From Pascua guehoae (Eukaryota > Basidiomycota > Tremellomycetes > Trichosporonales > Trichosporonaceae): DNA of 64,000 bases. Made by a program: the position numbers and the translations under genes. Location: NCBI GenBank assembly GCA_001600415.1, contig BCJX01000012.1:836138-900137 (forward strand). Direction: 5' to 3'. The notes under the pieces are model-generated. The model ran no database searches, was not told the DNA's origin, and worked only from the letters and a program-made list of their open reading frames with translations. Below are positions 23,530 to 37,183 of the stretch, piece by piece; within the stretch, counting starts at the first letter, position 1; each line of letters begins with the position of its first letter.

Positions 23530-24382
23530 GTGTGAGATGTGACGAGTACGAGGACATGAGAGAAGGAGAGAGATAAATCATTGATAGCTTGAGAGAAGGA
23601 TAGAGCGTAACGACATCAGACCAGGGACATTCTGCGCGTGGCAGAACATGGTTTGTCTTGTAGCATCTCGATGGCATTGCAGTACTTTGTTTCCGAGTTG
23701 TTGCGCTAGTGGCCAGTTGCGACGGGGGCGGCCGGAGGTTGCTGACACTTGTAGCCAGATGTAAAAGGGCCAATACTTCCTGAGGAGTGAATGCAGACTG
23801 AAGTGGCACAAATATGAATGGAGGTAGAGTGGACGCAGAGAATCAACGCGGTGACACCGCTAGCTAATATAGAAATCGCATTGTACACGAGGCAACGACA
23901 GTAAACCGAAAGGGAAAGCACTGAAGACACAGCACTCGACGGGTAATGGCCCCGCAGCAGCGAGGGCCAGGTATGTGTGGGCCCGGTAACATGTGTAAGT
24001 CGATATTGGGATGCGGTGCATGTGGGGGCCTTGCCGATGGCGGGGAATAGCAGGCACATGCGATGCGAGCAGGGCAATGCAGATGGGTGCCCCGATTGGC
24101 TCGCGATAGCCAAGTGCAACGATGTCAAGTCGCTTCCTCCAAACTCTTGAATCACATCCAACGATAGCTCCCGCCATGGTGATCCACAACGGAGGATCGT
24201 GACCTGGGTTTATAGTCGTGGTAGTACTGTAGTTAGTCATCGTGACCGTCATGACAATTGATTTAATTGGTGGACAGTTCAAACTGGTACAGCGGCACCA
24301 CAACGTGCACAATAGCAGCGGATCAAGTCGTACATAGTCATGACAAGGGGACCGGGGCGAGCACGCAGGGGGGCAAACACGC
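23530..24382. other. Convergent intergenic region
   Basis: Lies between the 3' ends of the RING gene (+) and the myosin light chain gene (-), so it should hold both 3' ends. Somewhat AT-richer than its surroundings. No gene is recognised. Confidence 0.5.
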
Positions 24383-25708
24383 TTATTGCGCGAGAATGGA
24401 CCGGACAAACGAGTGGTAGTTGATCTGGCCGTCGCTGGGGGTTAGTTTCTGTGGTGGTGGTGGTGTTGGTGGGAGTAGTGGTGTAGGTGCGTGCGGGCGC
24501 CGAGGTGGCTGCCGTTGAGAGAAACTCATTGTTGTTGACACCCGTAGAGTTTACGGGGTAGGCACAATGCCAGCACCCTACACTGGGGTCTCATGGAGAT
24601 CATGGGTCCGCCCGAACTCTTCTCCGATCACTCCGATGCCTTCCCCGAACACGACTGCTACGAAGCAACACCCCTGCCCCCTGCACCCCAGTCTGCATTC
24701 GTAGACCCAACTCACCTAACAGGGAAGCCCTTGAGGAGCTCGTCGACCTCCTCGTCGGTCATCTTCTCGCCGAGCTGGGTGAGGACGTAGCGGAGCTCGC
24801 CAGCGCCAATGAAGCCGTTGCCCGTCTTGTCAAAGACCTGGAAGCCCTTGATGAACTCGTCTGGGGGTTAGTCGGGGGATGGACTTTCGATTGTGCAGGA
24901 TGGAATGTTGCCAGGTTGGCATGTTTGGCATGTGTGAGATTGAGATTTGTTTGGGCCGTGGCGCTCGGGCCGTGCCAGCATAGCCGGAAGCTGCGTCATC
25001 ACGCCTTGTTGGTTGTGCAACTCGACAAATCCAGTCCGTCTATTGACCAGCCGCCCAGACCAAGTCACGCATCACACTTATCAGTCTCCAACTTACCGGC
25101 GGTGCCTGCCGGCTTCCAACCGTCGGGGCGGTTGAGGATGCCGAGGAACTCGTCGTAGCTGACTGCGATGTAAGCTGGGCAAAGGGGGAACGAGAACCCG
25201 GAGTGGGAACTGGGAACCGTGAGAGCGAGAGCGAGAGCGGTCCCGTCACCTCGCCGCCGTCGGGCACAACTACGCACAAGTGGCACCAACAGACTGCTGG
25301 AGGCCGGCAACCTCGGCCTGTGTGGGGTTCTGACCGAGGGAGCGGAGGAGCTCGCCAAGCGACTCGCGAGGCACCTGGCCCGTGCCGCGCTTGTCAAAGA
25401 GGGCAAAGGCCTCACGGTATTCTACGCATTAGCGGTGTGTCCAAGAGGAAAGTATGGATTAGTTGAGGCTGGAATATCGTCGAGGACGTTGCGCGTGGGC
25501 AGGGGCGGCCCAATGGTCATCGCAGACTGTCGGACCGCCACCCAACGCGACGTGGACCAGGGCCGAGCGCAGCCCCGGCGCGCGGGTGGTGGTATTGACA
25601 GAGTTGACGTATGGGAGGGGGGACGCACCAGCGTTGTTGGGAGCAGACTGCACGTCAGCGCTGTACAAGAAATCGAGCCAGTGTCGGTTGTGCGTGCAAA
25701 CTCACCAT
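24383..25708 (-). CDS. cdc4: Myosin essential light chain, Cdc4/Mlc1 type
   Basis: Six exons read from high to low coordinate: 25706-25708 (ATG only), 25629-25647, 25278-25421, 25097-25162, 24716-24860 and 24383-24434. They total 429 nt and encode 142 residues. Every junction has GT-AG ends and the phases join. The product is an EF-hand protein of the usual Cdc4 length. It shows [12 protein letters not shown], then [10 protein letters not shown], then [10 protein letters not shown], then the diagnostic [20 protein letters not shown] and [20 protein letters not shown], ending near [13 protein letters not shown]. These match fungal Cdc4/Mlc1, which binds IQ motifs of type II and V myosins in the contractile ring. 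The first EF loop is degenerate; the third keeps Asp, Asn and Glu at key positions. No single open frame reveals this gene. Its start is divergent from DED1. Confidence 0.92.
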
Positions 25709-27275
25709 GGCAATGGGTGGATATGTGGTTGCGGTAGCTGTAGTTGTTGCGTGTTGACAGATGTTGTTGCCGTTGCCCCTGCCTTGTTGGCCTCCAAGCC
25801 ACCGCGGTCAGGTCCAGAACTCGAGGTTCCGACGGGACCAAATCCGCGTGGCATGCGTCGCGTGTTGGACCGGCCCCTGAGACGCGTCTCCACGTCCCAT
25901 GGATCGCAATCGCCACCCGCTCGGGACTAGTCCCACCTCCATATCGCCGACGTTGTGGCACCTTTGAGCATCCTCGAGTGTCAGGATGTGTTTTTCCTTA
26001 TTCTTCCGAAATGCCGGAATCAAAAAATTCACGCCTTTTTGACCGCCACATGTCATGCTCACTCGCTCGTCTCGGGCCGTCAACCTGACGTACCCCCAGT
26101 GCCATTTTGGCGAATTGGACGGCGATCGCAGCGACTGCGTCTGTGGCGTCATGCTTGTGGAGCTTGGAGGCGCCCAAGGCATAATGGCAGAGGGGCAATG
26201 CACCGGCACCAGAGACACACACCAGCGACCAAAGCAATTTTGCACTGGGCACCCACCCCCACACACCACACCAGGTGTGCAAGGTTTTCGTGCCCCCAAG
26301 CGGACCGAGCTACCGAGCTACCGAGCCGCCACCCTGCGTTTACAGGCGCTTTGGACACTCGTCACTGGCGCACTGGCGGGCGGCTCTCGGAACGGCCGCT
26401 TGTCGCCCCCCCCACCACGCCCGTCTGCTGCAATTTCCCCTTGCCTCGCATGCCCCCTACGGTGGGTTTTCCTTTCCCTGAAGTCTCTTTGTTTCCTTGG
26501 GTGGTATGCCCCAGGTGTGTCGTCTGCGCACATCGTGTGCCCTTCCTTCTTGATGCAAATATTCTCAAACCCCCCATGCACATGTGCCCCATCCGCCCGC
26601 CACGCCGGGTCCGTCGGTCCCTTTCCTTCCTTCCTTGCCTTCCTTCCCCCTCCCTCTCTTTGAATGCCACGGTTCGTTCCCCGCCCCGCCGTAAGGCCCC
26701 GGCGTATCGCGCCCCTCGCCAGACGCATGCATGCGTGCGAGTGTTTAGGACCGCCTTTGCATCGCATTTGGCGCCATTCCATTTGGGCCCGTTTTCTAAT
26801 CGCCCTCCAATCTCCAAGGATCCAAAGGCTCAGCATTCAGGGTCTGGGCGAGGACCTCAAGTTTGCCAGTGGGCCAGTGGCCAGTGGGTGGCCGTGCTTT
26901 TTACCATTTCACCCAACCCTGCACTGCTCTTCTTTCCTTCCATTCACTCATCCCCCCCCCCTCTCCTCGAATCTCTCCACCACCAAAAAAAAACTCGTCC
27001 CCCCCCCTCTTCTTCGATCCTCGACACCTCGTCGTCCTTCTTTTCTCTCTCTAGACAAAAGTCCGCCCGTTCGAACGCTCGTCACGCTCTTTTCGCTCTG
27101 TATCATAGACCAGACCGCGAAGAGACACCACAGGGAGAAATACAAACCCCCCCACAACCAACAAGACACATCCGAGCTCTTTTTCCAGCTCTTCCCCTCC
27201 CCCCCTCCACCCCCGCAACCAACAGCTGCAACACAGGCCACCTTTAAAGGTAGCACTTACTACAGCCCCCAAAGC
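25709..27275. other. Divergent promoter region, cdc4 and DED1
   Basis: 1.57 kb between two divergent start codons. The half next to DED1 (about 26600-27270) is strongly pyrimidine-rich with C and T runs, typical of highly expressed fungal genes. A 430-codon open frame crosses it, but its product is low-complexity Pro/His/Arg/Cys sequence without a domain, so it is not called. Confidence 0.55.
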
Positions 27276-29599
<2,324 letters not shown>

Positions 29600-32473
29600 A
29601 CCCCACCACGCCACTACACGTGCCCCCGGCTGCTGCGGTAGCCCTCTAAGCGGAGGGTGGCTTCTCTTCGCCCACCCTCTTTTTGCCAAACGCCTTTTGC
29701 ACACACGTCTGATAAAGTCGACACACACACGACCCGACAGACGCCAAGGCGCGCATTCGTTTCGAGTCTCGTTTTCCAGTCTTTTATTTCCCCATCAACC
29801 TCTTTTTTCCCTCGCCCCTTCTCAAGAGCCAATTTCGCCCGTCCAGCATTGCAAGCATGTGTTCCCCCCAGCGTCCCAACCTCTCGTAGCATGGCATCCA
29901 TTTCCCGTTCCCACACCACCAACAGCGCAATCAATCAATCAAATCAACCCCCGGTCTTGATAAATCATCGGCAGCGCTGGTCGTCGCAGAAACGAAATGG
30001 ACGTTTTCAAGAACACGCACGCATTTTAGAGCACGCTTGCACAACCTCCGCTGGCGGCGGACGCGCAACAGGATACCCCCCCCCCCCTCCCCCCTCCCCA
30101 AACCTCACGAATCCTCCACTTCCATCGTGTACGATAGACCGCACTTTACCTGGCACGCTATTCATCGATTCCCCAGCCAGTTTATTTTTTTATCCAAGAT
30201 GGCGACAAGGCACCAACGTCGACTTTGTACACCACCCCACAAACCAGCATCGTTTTCGTGCCGACCCCACGCCGTCGGGCTAGAGAGGGAATAACATATG
30301 TAGCGGAGACAAGGGAGACCAGACGCTAGAGGCTAGACATCATTTAGAGTCCGCAGCCTCGCACGGCGTTGCCCCGTCTCGGTGAGATGCGTATGAATAG
30401 AGTGCATCAAGAAGGAGTAGTTGGAGTTGTGCAAGTGAGGATTGAGAGGGCCACTGGTTGAAGTTGCAAGAGAGAATGGAATGTGTTTGTGCCACACTCG
30501 AGATTCGTCTATGGATGAGAAGCAACACTGGGTTCGAGTTGGACGAGGGCGGCATGCATGTGTTTATGCCACACTCGGCGTACTGCAGATACTTGTACTT
30601 TGGAGCGGGGCATTCACTAGGCAGTTGCATTTGACACCGTTCTTGTACAGAGCACTGCTGTGGATGTGGGGGCATGGGGGGCCAGAGGCCACTGACCAGA
30701 GACGACGGGCCAACCACCTTGTGTACCATTTCAGTGACAAAGGCAGCTGACAAGAGTGGTTCAGATCTCTTCTCATAGAGGCGCTTGCTTGGCAAATGGG
30801 CGTACAGGCGTCATGGTGGTACCACACTCGCCTCTTTTGCCACATGCAGCCCAACACGTGACGCAGGACGGTTCTGGCCTATTTGTCTTTTTGTCCGTGG
30901 CAGTTGGGAGTGAGAGGCAGCGTGTGCGAGCAAGAAGAATTGGCCTTCGCAGGCCTTGGCACAGGGAGATCGACCACGTTCCCGAACCCCTGCATGTCGG
31001 GGACACCCCATCTCCAGACGACTGGGATATGTACTGTAGCAGAGTAAAGACTGTAGCATATGCGGCATATATCTGCGGCGAGAGCAGAGCGGCCCATGGA
31101 GTCCCTTATGGACCACATGTAAAGCAGAGTAGAGCAGATAGTTGGCGGCTGATACAGGTTGACCAGCATGGCCCACTCAAACTCGGCCATGAGGTCACAG
31201 TTGGGCCGACGCCGACTATGCCGACCCAGGAGCCGACCCCCCTCTGGCCCACCCTGAAAGTGGCGTTTTTCCTCAATGACGCAGTGGCCCATTTGTTCTC
31301 TCTTGTGTTGGATTTTTCGACACTGGCCAAAGAGGTTAGACCAGCCGGGGTTAATTAACCCACAGCGAGGGTTGGGCAGGGTATCGGAACGGTATGGTGC
31401 TGCGCCGAGGCCGAGTGGGCAAAGCGCAGAAGCAGAACGCAGGACCGGTGCGACATTGCGTCGTTGTCGCTGTGCTCGTGCTCGTCAGACTTTGTTGACT
31501 TTGTTCGCGACGTGCTGCGCCGCAACTGCGAGAGGCGAGCCGAGCTTGATCCACATTCCCATTCCCATTTCCGCAACACAAGACCCCAATCCCGAGCCCA
31601 AGCCGGAAACAACTGCCAGCCACCTCGCCAACCTCGCCCTCGGGTCGGTCGGACTGGACCAAACCAAACACACTAGCTGAAAAAAAGTCGGCACTCAGAA
31701 CGCACACACGCGGACACGCACGCGAACCGTACAGACCTAGCCCTAGTCGGCGTCCGGCAACCGGCCCGCGTCGTGCTAGCCGTCGCCCTGCGTCTTTCGG
31801 TCTGATCGCTTTGGACGCCAGCTGGTTCGACTTGGATCCTTGGATCCGGCTGGCTTGTGACACGGGCCTTGGATTCGCACTCTTGGACTTGAACTCGGAC
31901 TCGAACTCGAACTTTGACTTTCGACTGGGACTTGCTTTGTTTGGCATTATCCTTTCCGCCCCCCCCTCGACCTTTCCGTGCTCGACGAGCCTTCTCTCGT
32001 CGACTCCATCCGCGACATATCCGATCCCCGGGTGAAAAAAGCAGCCGCGAGATCTTACGCAGCGCTGCGCACAGACCCGCATTCCCATCTTGGCACCCTG
32101 CGCTTGGCAGAGCATCTCGCCCGTGCAAACGTCAAAGGTCCGAGACCTCCGTCGCCCACTTTGTCCATACTGTAATCGCTACACGGCAGATATCAGATCA
32201 CCATCAGACCGAGACCGAGACGCACATCGCACATCGCTCACGCACACACACACACACGCACACGCACACGCCCGCAGACACGCCCGCCCGACACCGACCT
32301 CTACACGCTCGTTTGGCGGCGTACCCCGTCTCGTCCCACGTTCCTTTCTACGTTCCTTGCAAACCAGACGATCAAAGACGATCCGAAACGATCGACAAGC
32401 CGCGCTGGGCGGCCAATCTCACAAACCCGCGGGGGCATTCTCATTCTCGTGCGCTTGCGCTGCGCCCGCCGGC
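29600..32473. other. Long intergenic region, DED1 to membrane-protein gene
   Basis: About 2.9 kb. The first 700 bases are pyrimidine-rich and probably include the DED1 3' end. The last 450 bases hold a CA-rich tract (ACACACACACACGCACACGC near 32240-32275) and a likely promoter/leader for the signal-peptide gene at 32474. Short frames in between show no domain. Confidence 0.5.
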
Positions 32474-35400
32474 ATGCGGGCGGCGGTGGTTGTGTGGTTG
32501 CTCGCGTGGGGGGTGCGGGCGGGGTATATTACGGTCGGGATGACGGAGTGAGTCTTGTCTTGCTGGGAGGGGNNNNNNNNNNNNNNNNNNNNNNNNNNNN
32601 NNNNNNNNNNNNNNNNNNNNNNNNNNNNNNNNNNNNNNNNNNNNNNNNNNNNNNNNNNNNNNNNNNNNNNNNNNNNNNNNNNNNNNNNNNNNNNNNNNNN
32701 NNNNNNNNNNNNNNNNNNNNNNNNNNNNNNNNNNNNNNNNNNNNNNNNNNNNNNNNNNNNNNNNNNNNNNNNNNNNNNNNNNNNNNNNNNNNNNNNNNNN
32801 NNNNNNNNNNNNNNNNNNNNNNNNNNNNNNNNNNNNNNNNNNNNNNNNNNNNNNNNNNNNNNNNNNNNNNNNNNNNNNNNNNNNNNNNNNNNNNNNNNNN
32901 NNNNNNNNNNNNNNNNNNNNNNNNNNNNNNNNNNNNNNNNNNNNNNNNNNNNNNNNNNNNNNNNNNNNNNNNNNNNNNNNNNNNNNNNNNNNNNNNNNNN
33001 NNNNNNNNNNNNNNNNNNNNNNNNNNNNNNNNNNNNNNNNNNNNNNNNNNNNNNNNNNNNNNNNNNNNNNNNNNNNNNNNNNNNNNNNNNNNNNNNNNNN
33101 NNNNNNNNNNNNNNNNNNNNNNNNNNNNNNNNNNNNNNNNNNNNNNNNNNNNNNNNNNNNNNNNNNNNNNNNNNNNNNNNNNNNNNNNNNNNNNNNNNNN
33201 NNNNNNNNNNNNNNNNNNNNNNNNNNNNNNNNNNNNNNNNNNNNNNNNNNNNNNNNNNNNNNNNNNNNNNNNNNGGAGTTGCGTTGGGAGGGGAGGGGAG
33301 GGGAGTCACGTCGGGGGGAAGCAGAGTTACACCGGAGAGGCATTGGGGCAGGCGGTTATCAGGCCTGCTGAGATTGCTGCTGAGATTGGCTTGGGTGCAG
33401 GCTTGGCCCGACGTTGGGAGCAGATCTGGTCGCCTGAGCGAGTACGAGTTGCCAGAGGGGTATCTAGCCCTGGGCTCGTTGAGCCAGTCGATCTACATCG
33501 GCTGGATTCTGAGATGCTTTACCAGGAACTCTTTGAGCCAGTCGAACTGCATCTGGATCTGATTCTGAGAGGCTTCACCAGAGACGTCCATGTGACCCCC
33601 AAGCCGCACCGCAAGGTTGGCTTGGCCATGCTATCCCATGGATGCTGAGGACATGCCTCAGCTTTACCCACCTCAGCTTTACATGCCTCAGCTTTACCCA
33701 GTCGTAACATCCAATGGGTCACACGACCATGACTACACCCCCTCAACCCCCTGACCACCATGACCCCTTCGACCTGCTGACACCCAGGTATGGATCGACT
33801 CGATTCCGAACGGGACGACGTCGTACAATCTCTCCATCAACCAGCCCGCGGGGCTAAACTTTATGGTCACGGTGTGGGGTGCGAGCGGGATCGAGTATGC
33901 GGGGACGACGGATGTGTTGAGTGAGTGTGCGGGGTGGCGGAGTTGATTGTTCGTGGGGAGGCATGGTGTGGTCTGTTGGTGGCGAAGGGGATCGCATAGG
34001 GGTAGGCGGTGTCGATGTGACTGCCGCGTTGGGAGACAGACGGCGGTACTGGATGGACACGGGCTGCTCCGACTCGCGCTCTTCGTCTGTGTCGTCTGGG
34101 GACTGCCTCCAGCGTTGATGGTGACGACTGGCAGACTCGTCATCTTGGAGTCGTCTACCTCTTGGACTCTACCTTCCCCCTGGGCACTAGTCCGACCACC
34201 GGGCCTACCATACCGGACCCACCCTACCACTGTACCCGCCCACTTGCGCAGACCACACTAACCCCCAGCCGTGCTCCCATCCCCCACCAACGACGAGTCG
34301 TGCTTTCTCACCGACCAAGCGGTCACCGACCTGTACTCGTTTGCGTTCAACATTACCGACCAGATCGGGATGCCGCAGCAGTGCTCGGCCATGTCCATCT
34401 CGTGGCCTACGAGTCTGCAGTCGCCGATTCCAAACGAAAGGAGGTCGCTTGCGAGCGGCGCCGACCCAGAGAACGAGGACGGGCGTGGTGAATTTGGCCC
34501 GTATGAGGATGGGTTCGAAGTACGGAGCGCGACAATCGTCGAACACTCGGGCGGTGGTCATGAAGACCATGCCAACGCAAATGTCACCAACTTGAGAGGG
34601 CATGTACCCGCACGAGGTGCCCCTCTCCTACCCCGTGCTTCCCCGCCACCGGGCCTGGCCGCGCGCAACAACAAGACGAGCTCGAGCCCAACCTCTGGCA
34701 ACACGACTGTGCCGCCGACGTTTTTCGGCATCATCCCGCTGGGCAACTCGTTTTCCATTCCGATCACATACAGCGCCTCGGAGCCGTTTGCCAAGGACCT
34801 GCCTGCGTCGTCGATTTCAAAGTCGCCGACGACGTGGACGACGGGCGGCGTGACGCACACCAACTGGACGGTCAACCTGGCCAAGGGGACGCGGTTCATC
34901 CTCGTGGCCGGGATCGGGAGCAAGGAAGAGTGGGCGTCGGGCGGGTCGTCGATGATGATGACAGTCGGGCAGGGTGCGTTTGGGTGTTTGACCGGCGGCG
35001 ACGGGCCGGGCATTACGGCGTCTGAGACGTCGACCGGTCCGCTCCAGCGCCCCACGGGGGGCGGGGGCTCGAGCAATGCCCAAGCGACACTGGTGAGGAC
35101 GGTGGTGGCGAGTATCGTCAGCGTCGTGGGCACGCTCGTCCTCTTTGCCCTGTTGTGGTGCCTGTGCACTGTCCGGCGCAAGCGGCGCGACGCCGCGGCG
35201 CGCGGCCAGCCCAAGCCATCCGTCATGAGTGTGCTCCTGCGCCGTGACGATTCCCGGCGCTGGGCAAGCCGCAAACGCGACCCCACTAGGGATCCATACC
35301 AGGACCAGGACCACCGTCGCGACACCCACCTCGACCTCATGCACGACTATGGCAGCGACCTCGACACGCCGCCGTCGAGCACACGCCGCCTCGGCGCCGC

Positions 35401-36415
35401 GTACGGCAACGCAACCGTCGCGAGCCGCAACTCGCACTTTTCACAGTACTCGCTCGCCTCATCGCGCGGCCAGGGCTCGCCAACGCCGTCGGCGTACGAA
35501 ATGATCTACCCGGACGCTCCGCCGTACTCTGCCCACCCCAACCCGCCGTCCATGCACCGCGGGTCCAGGACGAGCATGTACGACGAGCCGCCGTTTGTCT
35601 ACGCCACGTCCCCGCTCGCCATGTCGCCCACGTCGCCGCGCGACGCCAGAGACGCACGCGCAGAGGATCCCATGTCGCCACACTCGCTCCACGCGTCGTC
35701 ACACTATTCCCCCCTCTCGCCGTCCCAGCACTCGCCGCACTCGCCGCATACCACCCACACCACCCACACGCACCCATCGCCGTCCACGCACACCTCATCC
35801 CACTCGCCCCTCGCGCCCTCCCCGTCCCACGCCTACCAACCCGACCTCCTCCGCGGCCAGTCCCTCGACGACCCCCTCGGCGCCTACCCGCCCCTCTCCC
35901 GGGCCCTGCCACCTACGCCCCTCCCCCCCGGCGCCGCGCCGTCACCCTCCCCCGCACCCCTGGCGCCGCGCCCCCGCGGCCCGCTCGTGCTCCACACGGC
36001 CGACCCGCGCGACACGGACGCCGACGCAGACACAGACCTCAAGCGCGAGACGCTCGCCCTCCTCTCCGGCCCCTCGGCATCGGCCACGCCCGGCCCCTCG
36101 CGCTCGTCCCCAGACGCCCCCGCCCGCCGCCCCCGCCGCCTCGAGCGCCAAGAGACATCCTACCTCGTGCACACGGACGCGGGGCGCGTCGCCGCCGCAC
36201 CCGCACCGCGCCGCGGGCGCGTCCTCGAGCTGCCACCCAGGTACGACGAGGTCAACTGGGACGCCGACGAGCCCCAGGCATCCGGCACGGCGACCCCGGC
36301 ACCCGCCGGGTCGTCGGCCCCGCGCGCGCCCGTGCGCGCGCACACGGTCGACGGCGAGACGCCCCCGCCAGAGGGGACGCCCCCGCCTGTCCCCGATCGC
36401 AAGTCTACCGTTTAG
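32474..36415 (+). CDS. Single-pass membrane protein, disordered cytoplasmic tail (gap-interrupted)
   Basis: Visible exons are 32474-32547, 33788-33920 and 34269-36415; one or more exons are missing because the first ends in phase 2 and the next visible one begins in phase 0. The missing piece probably lies in the 702-N gap. The start encodes a signal peptide (MRAAVVVWLLAWGVRAG). The lumenal/extracellular part has two similar beta-rich modules, one around YNLSINQPAGLNFMVTVWG and one around WTVNLAKGTRFILVAGIG, with Asn-X-Ser/Thr sites (NGT, NLS, NIT, NWT). One hydrophobic segment (VVASIVSVVGTLVLFALLW) is followed by CTVRRKRRD, giving a type I topology. The remaining roughly 430 residues are Ser/Pro/His-rich and disordered. 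This is a layout common in uncharacterised basidiomycete surface proteins. Function unknown. Confidence 0.75.
32573..33274. other. Assembly gap, 702 N
   Basis: Run of 702 N inside the membrane-protein gene, flanked by G-rich sequence (GGGAGGGG before; repeated GGGGA blocks after). The non-round length suggests a size estimated from linking data. Confidence 0.99.
33479..33581. repeat. Two-copy imperfect tandem repeat, period about 54 bp
   Basis: Units at 33479-33525 and 33533-33581 both begin TTGAGCCAGTCGA and contain ATTCTGAGA and CACCAG/TACCAG ends. They lie between the gap and the second visible exon of the membrane-protein gene, so probably in an intron. Confidence 0.7.
33656..33700. repeat. 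Three-copy 15-bp tandem repeat
   Basis: Three units of CCTCAGCTTTACCCA or CCTCAGCTTTACATG at 33656, 33671 and 33686. Probably intronic. Confidence 0.85.
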
Positions 36416-37183
36416 TGTTAAGTCTGCCGTTTAACGGTGAGGGCGACAGGGTGGTGGATAGACGGGCTAGACAATCAGTGAGGCAGAAACGAACGAGGGA
36501 GGTAAGCGAGTGAGCTGCAGGGTAAGCCAGCAGGGAGTCAGAGAGAGTTCGAGAGAGTGGGAGTGAGAGAGGTTCTTGATGGACATCGGACACTGGAAAA
36601 CGGACACTCGTACTTGTTGTACACCTAGATGCCATGCCACCGCCCAACCGGCGACTTTGGATTCGCCCAGCGTGCAGGACGCGGAGCACGCCATCCCCTT
36701 GCAGTGAGGCAGGGCTGCGCGGAAGGGTCGTTGGACCAGCAGGTCTTGTAGTACTGGTCAGTGCAGCGGGCAAAGTGCAGGGCAGGGCAGTAGGAGGGGA
36801 CCTGCGCGCTTGCGGGACTGAGACAACGGTGATAGTACCTGTGAAAGGTTGGGTGTATGGGTGTGCGAGGCTGCGGGCAGAGGAAAGAGGGCAGCGAGCA
36901 GGGGGGTCATGGGGCCCAGGGAGGAAAACGGAAGGGAGAATGCAACAACGAGGTAGTGAGAACGTATGACGCCCAACTGAGGGCAGAGGGGGCGGCGAAG
37001 GAGAACAGACGGGTTGGAGTCAAGTTGCTAGGGGGGGAGCCAGGAGCCCAAGGGATGCTGGTGGGATCATCCTCAACCCACCAGCGCACGATACACCCTA
37101 AATCTACCACCATCAGTTGTCAACTCTGCCAGAGGGTCCGCGTTCTGGCCACCAACAATGCAGCAGTGGATACATCATCACGT
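36416..37183. other. Convergent intergenic region
   Basis: Between the stop codons of the membrane-protein gene (+) and PMT2 (-). A near-duplicated GTTTAGTGTTAAGTCTGCCGTTTAACGG block sits immediately after the first stop. The remainder is purine-rich with no recognised gene. Confidence 0.5.

Noticed and set aside
25955..27247. 430-codon open frame in the cdc4-DED1 intergenic region
   Set aside because: The product is Pro/His/Arg/Cys-rich without a domain, and it overlaps the pyrimidine-rich DED1 promoter/leader. Long stop-free stretches are expected in such sequence.
32449..33648. Frames running through the 702-N gap
   Set aside because: Their apparent openness comes from the Ns; sequence on either side does not support one exon across the gap.
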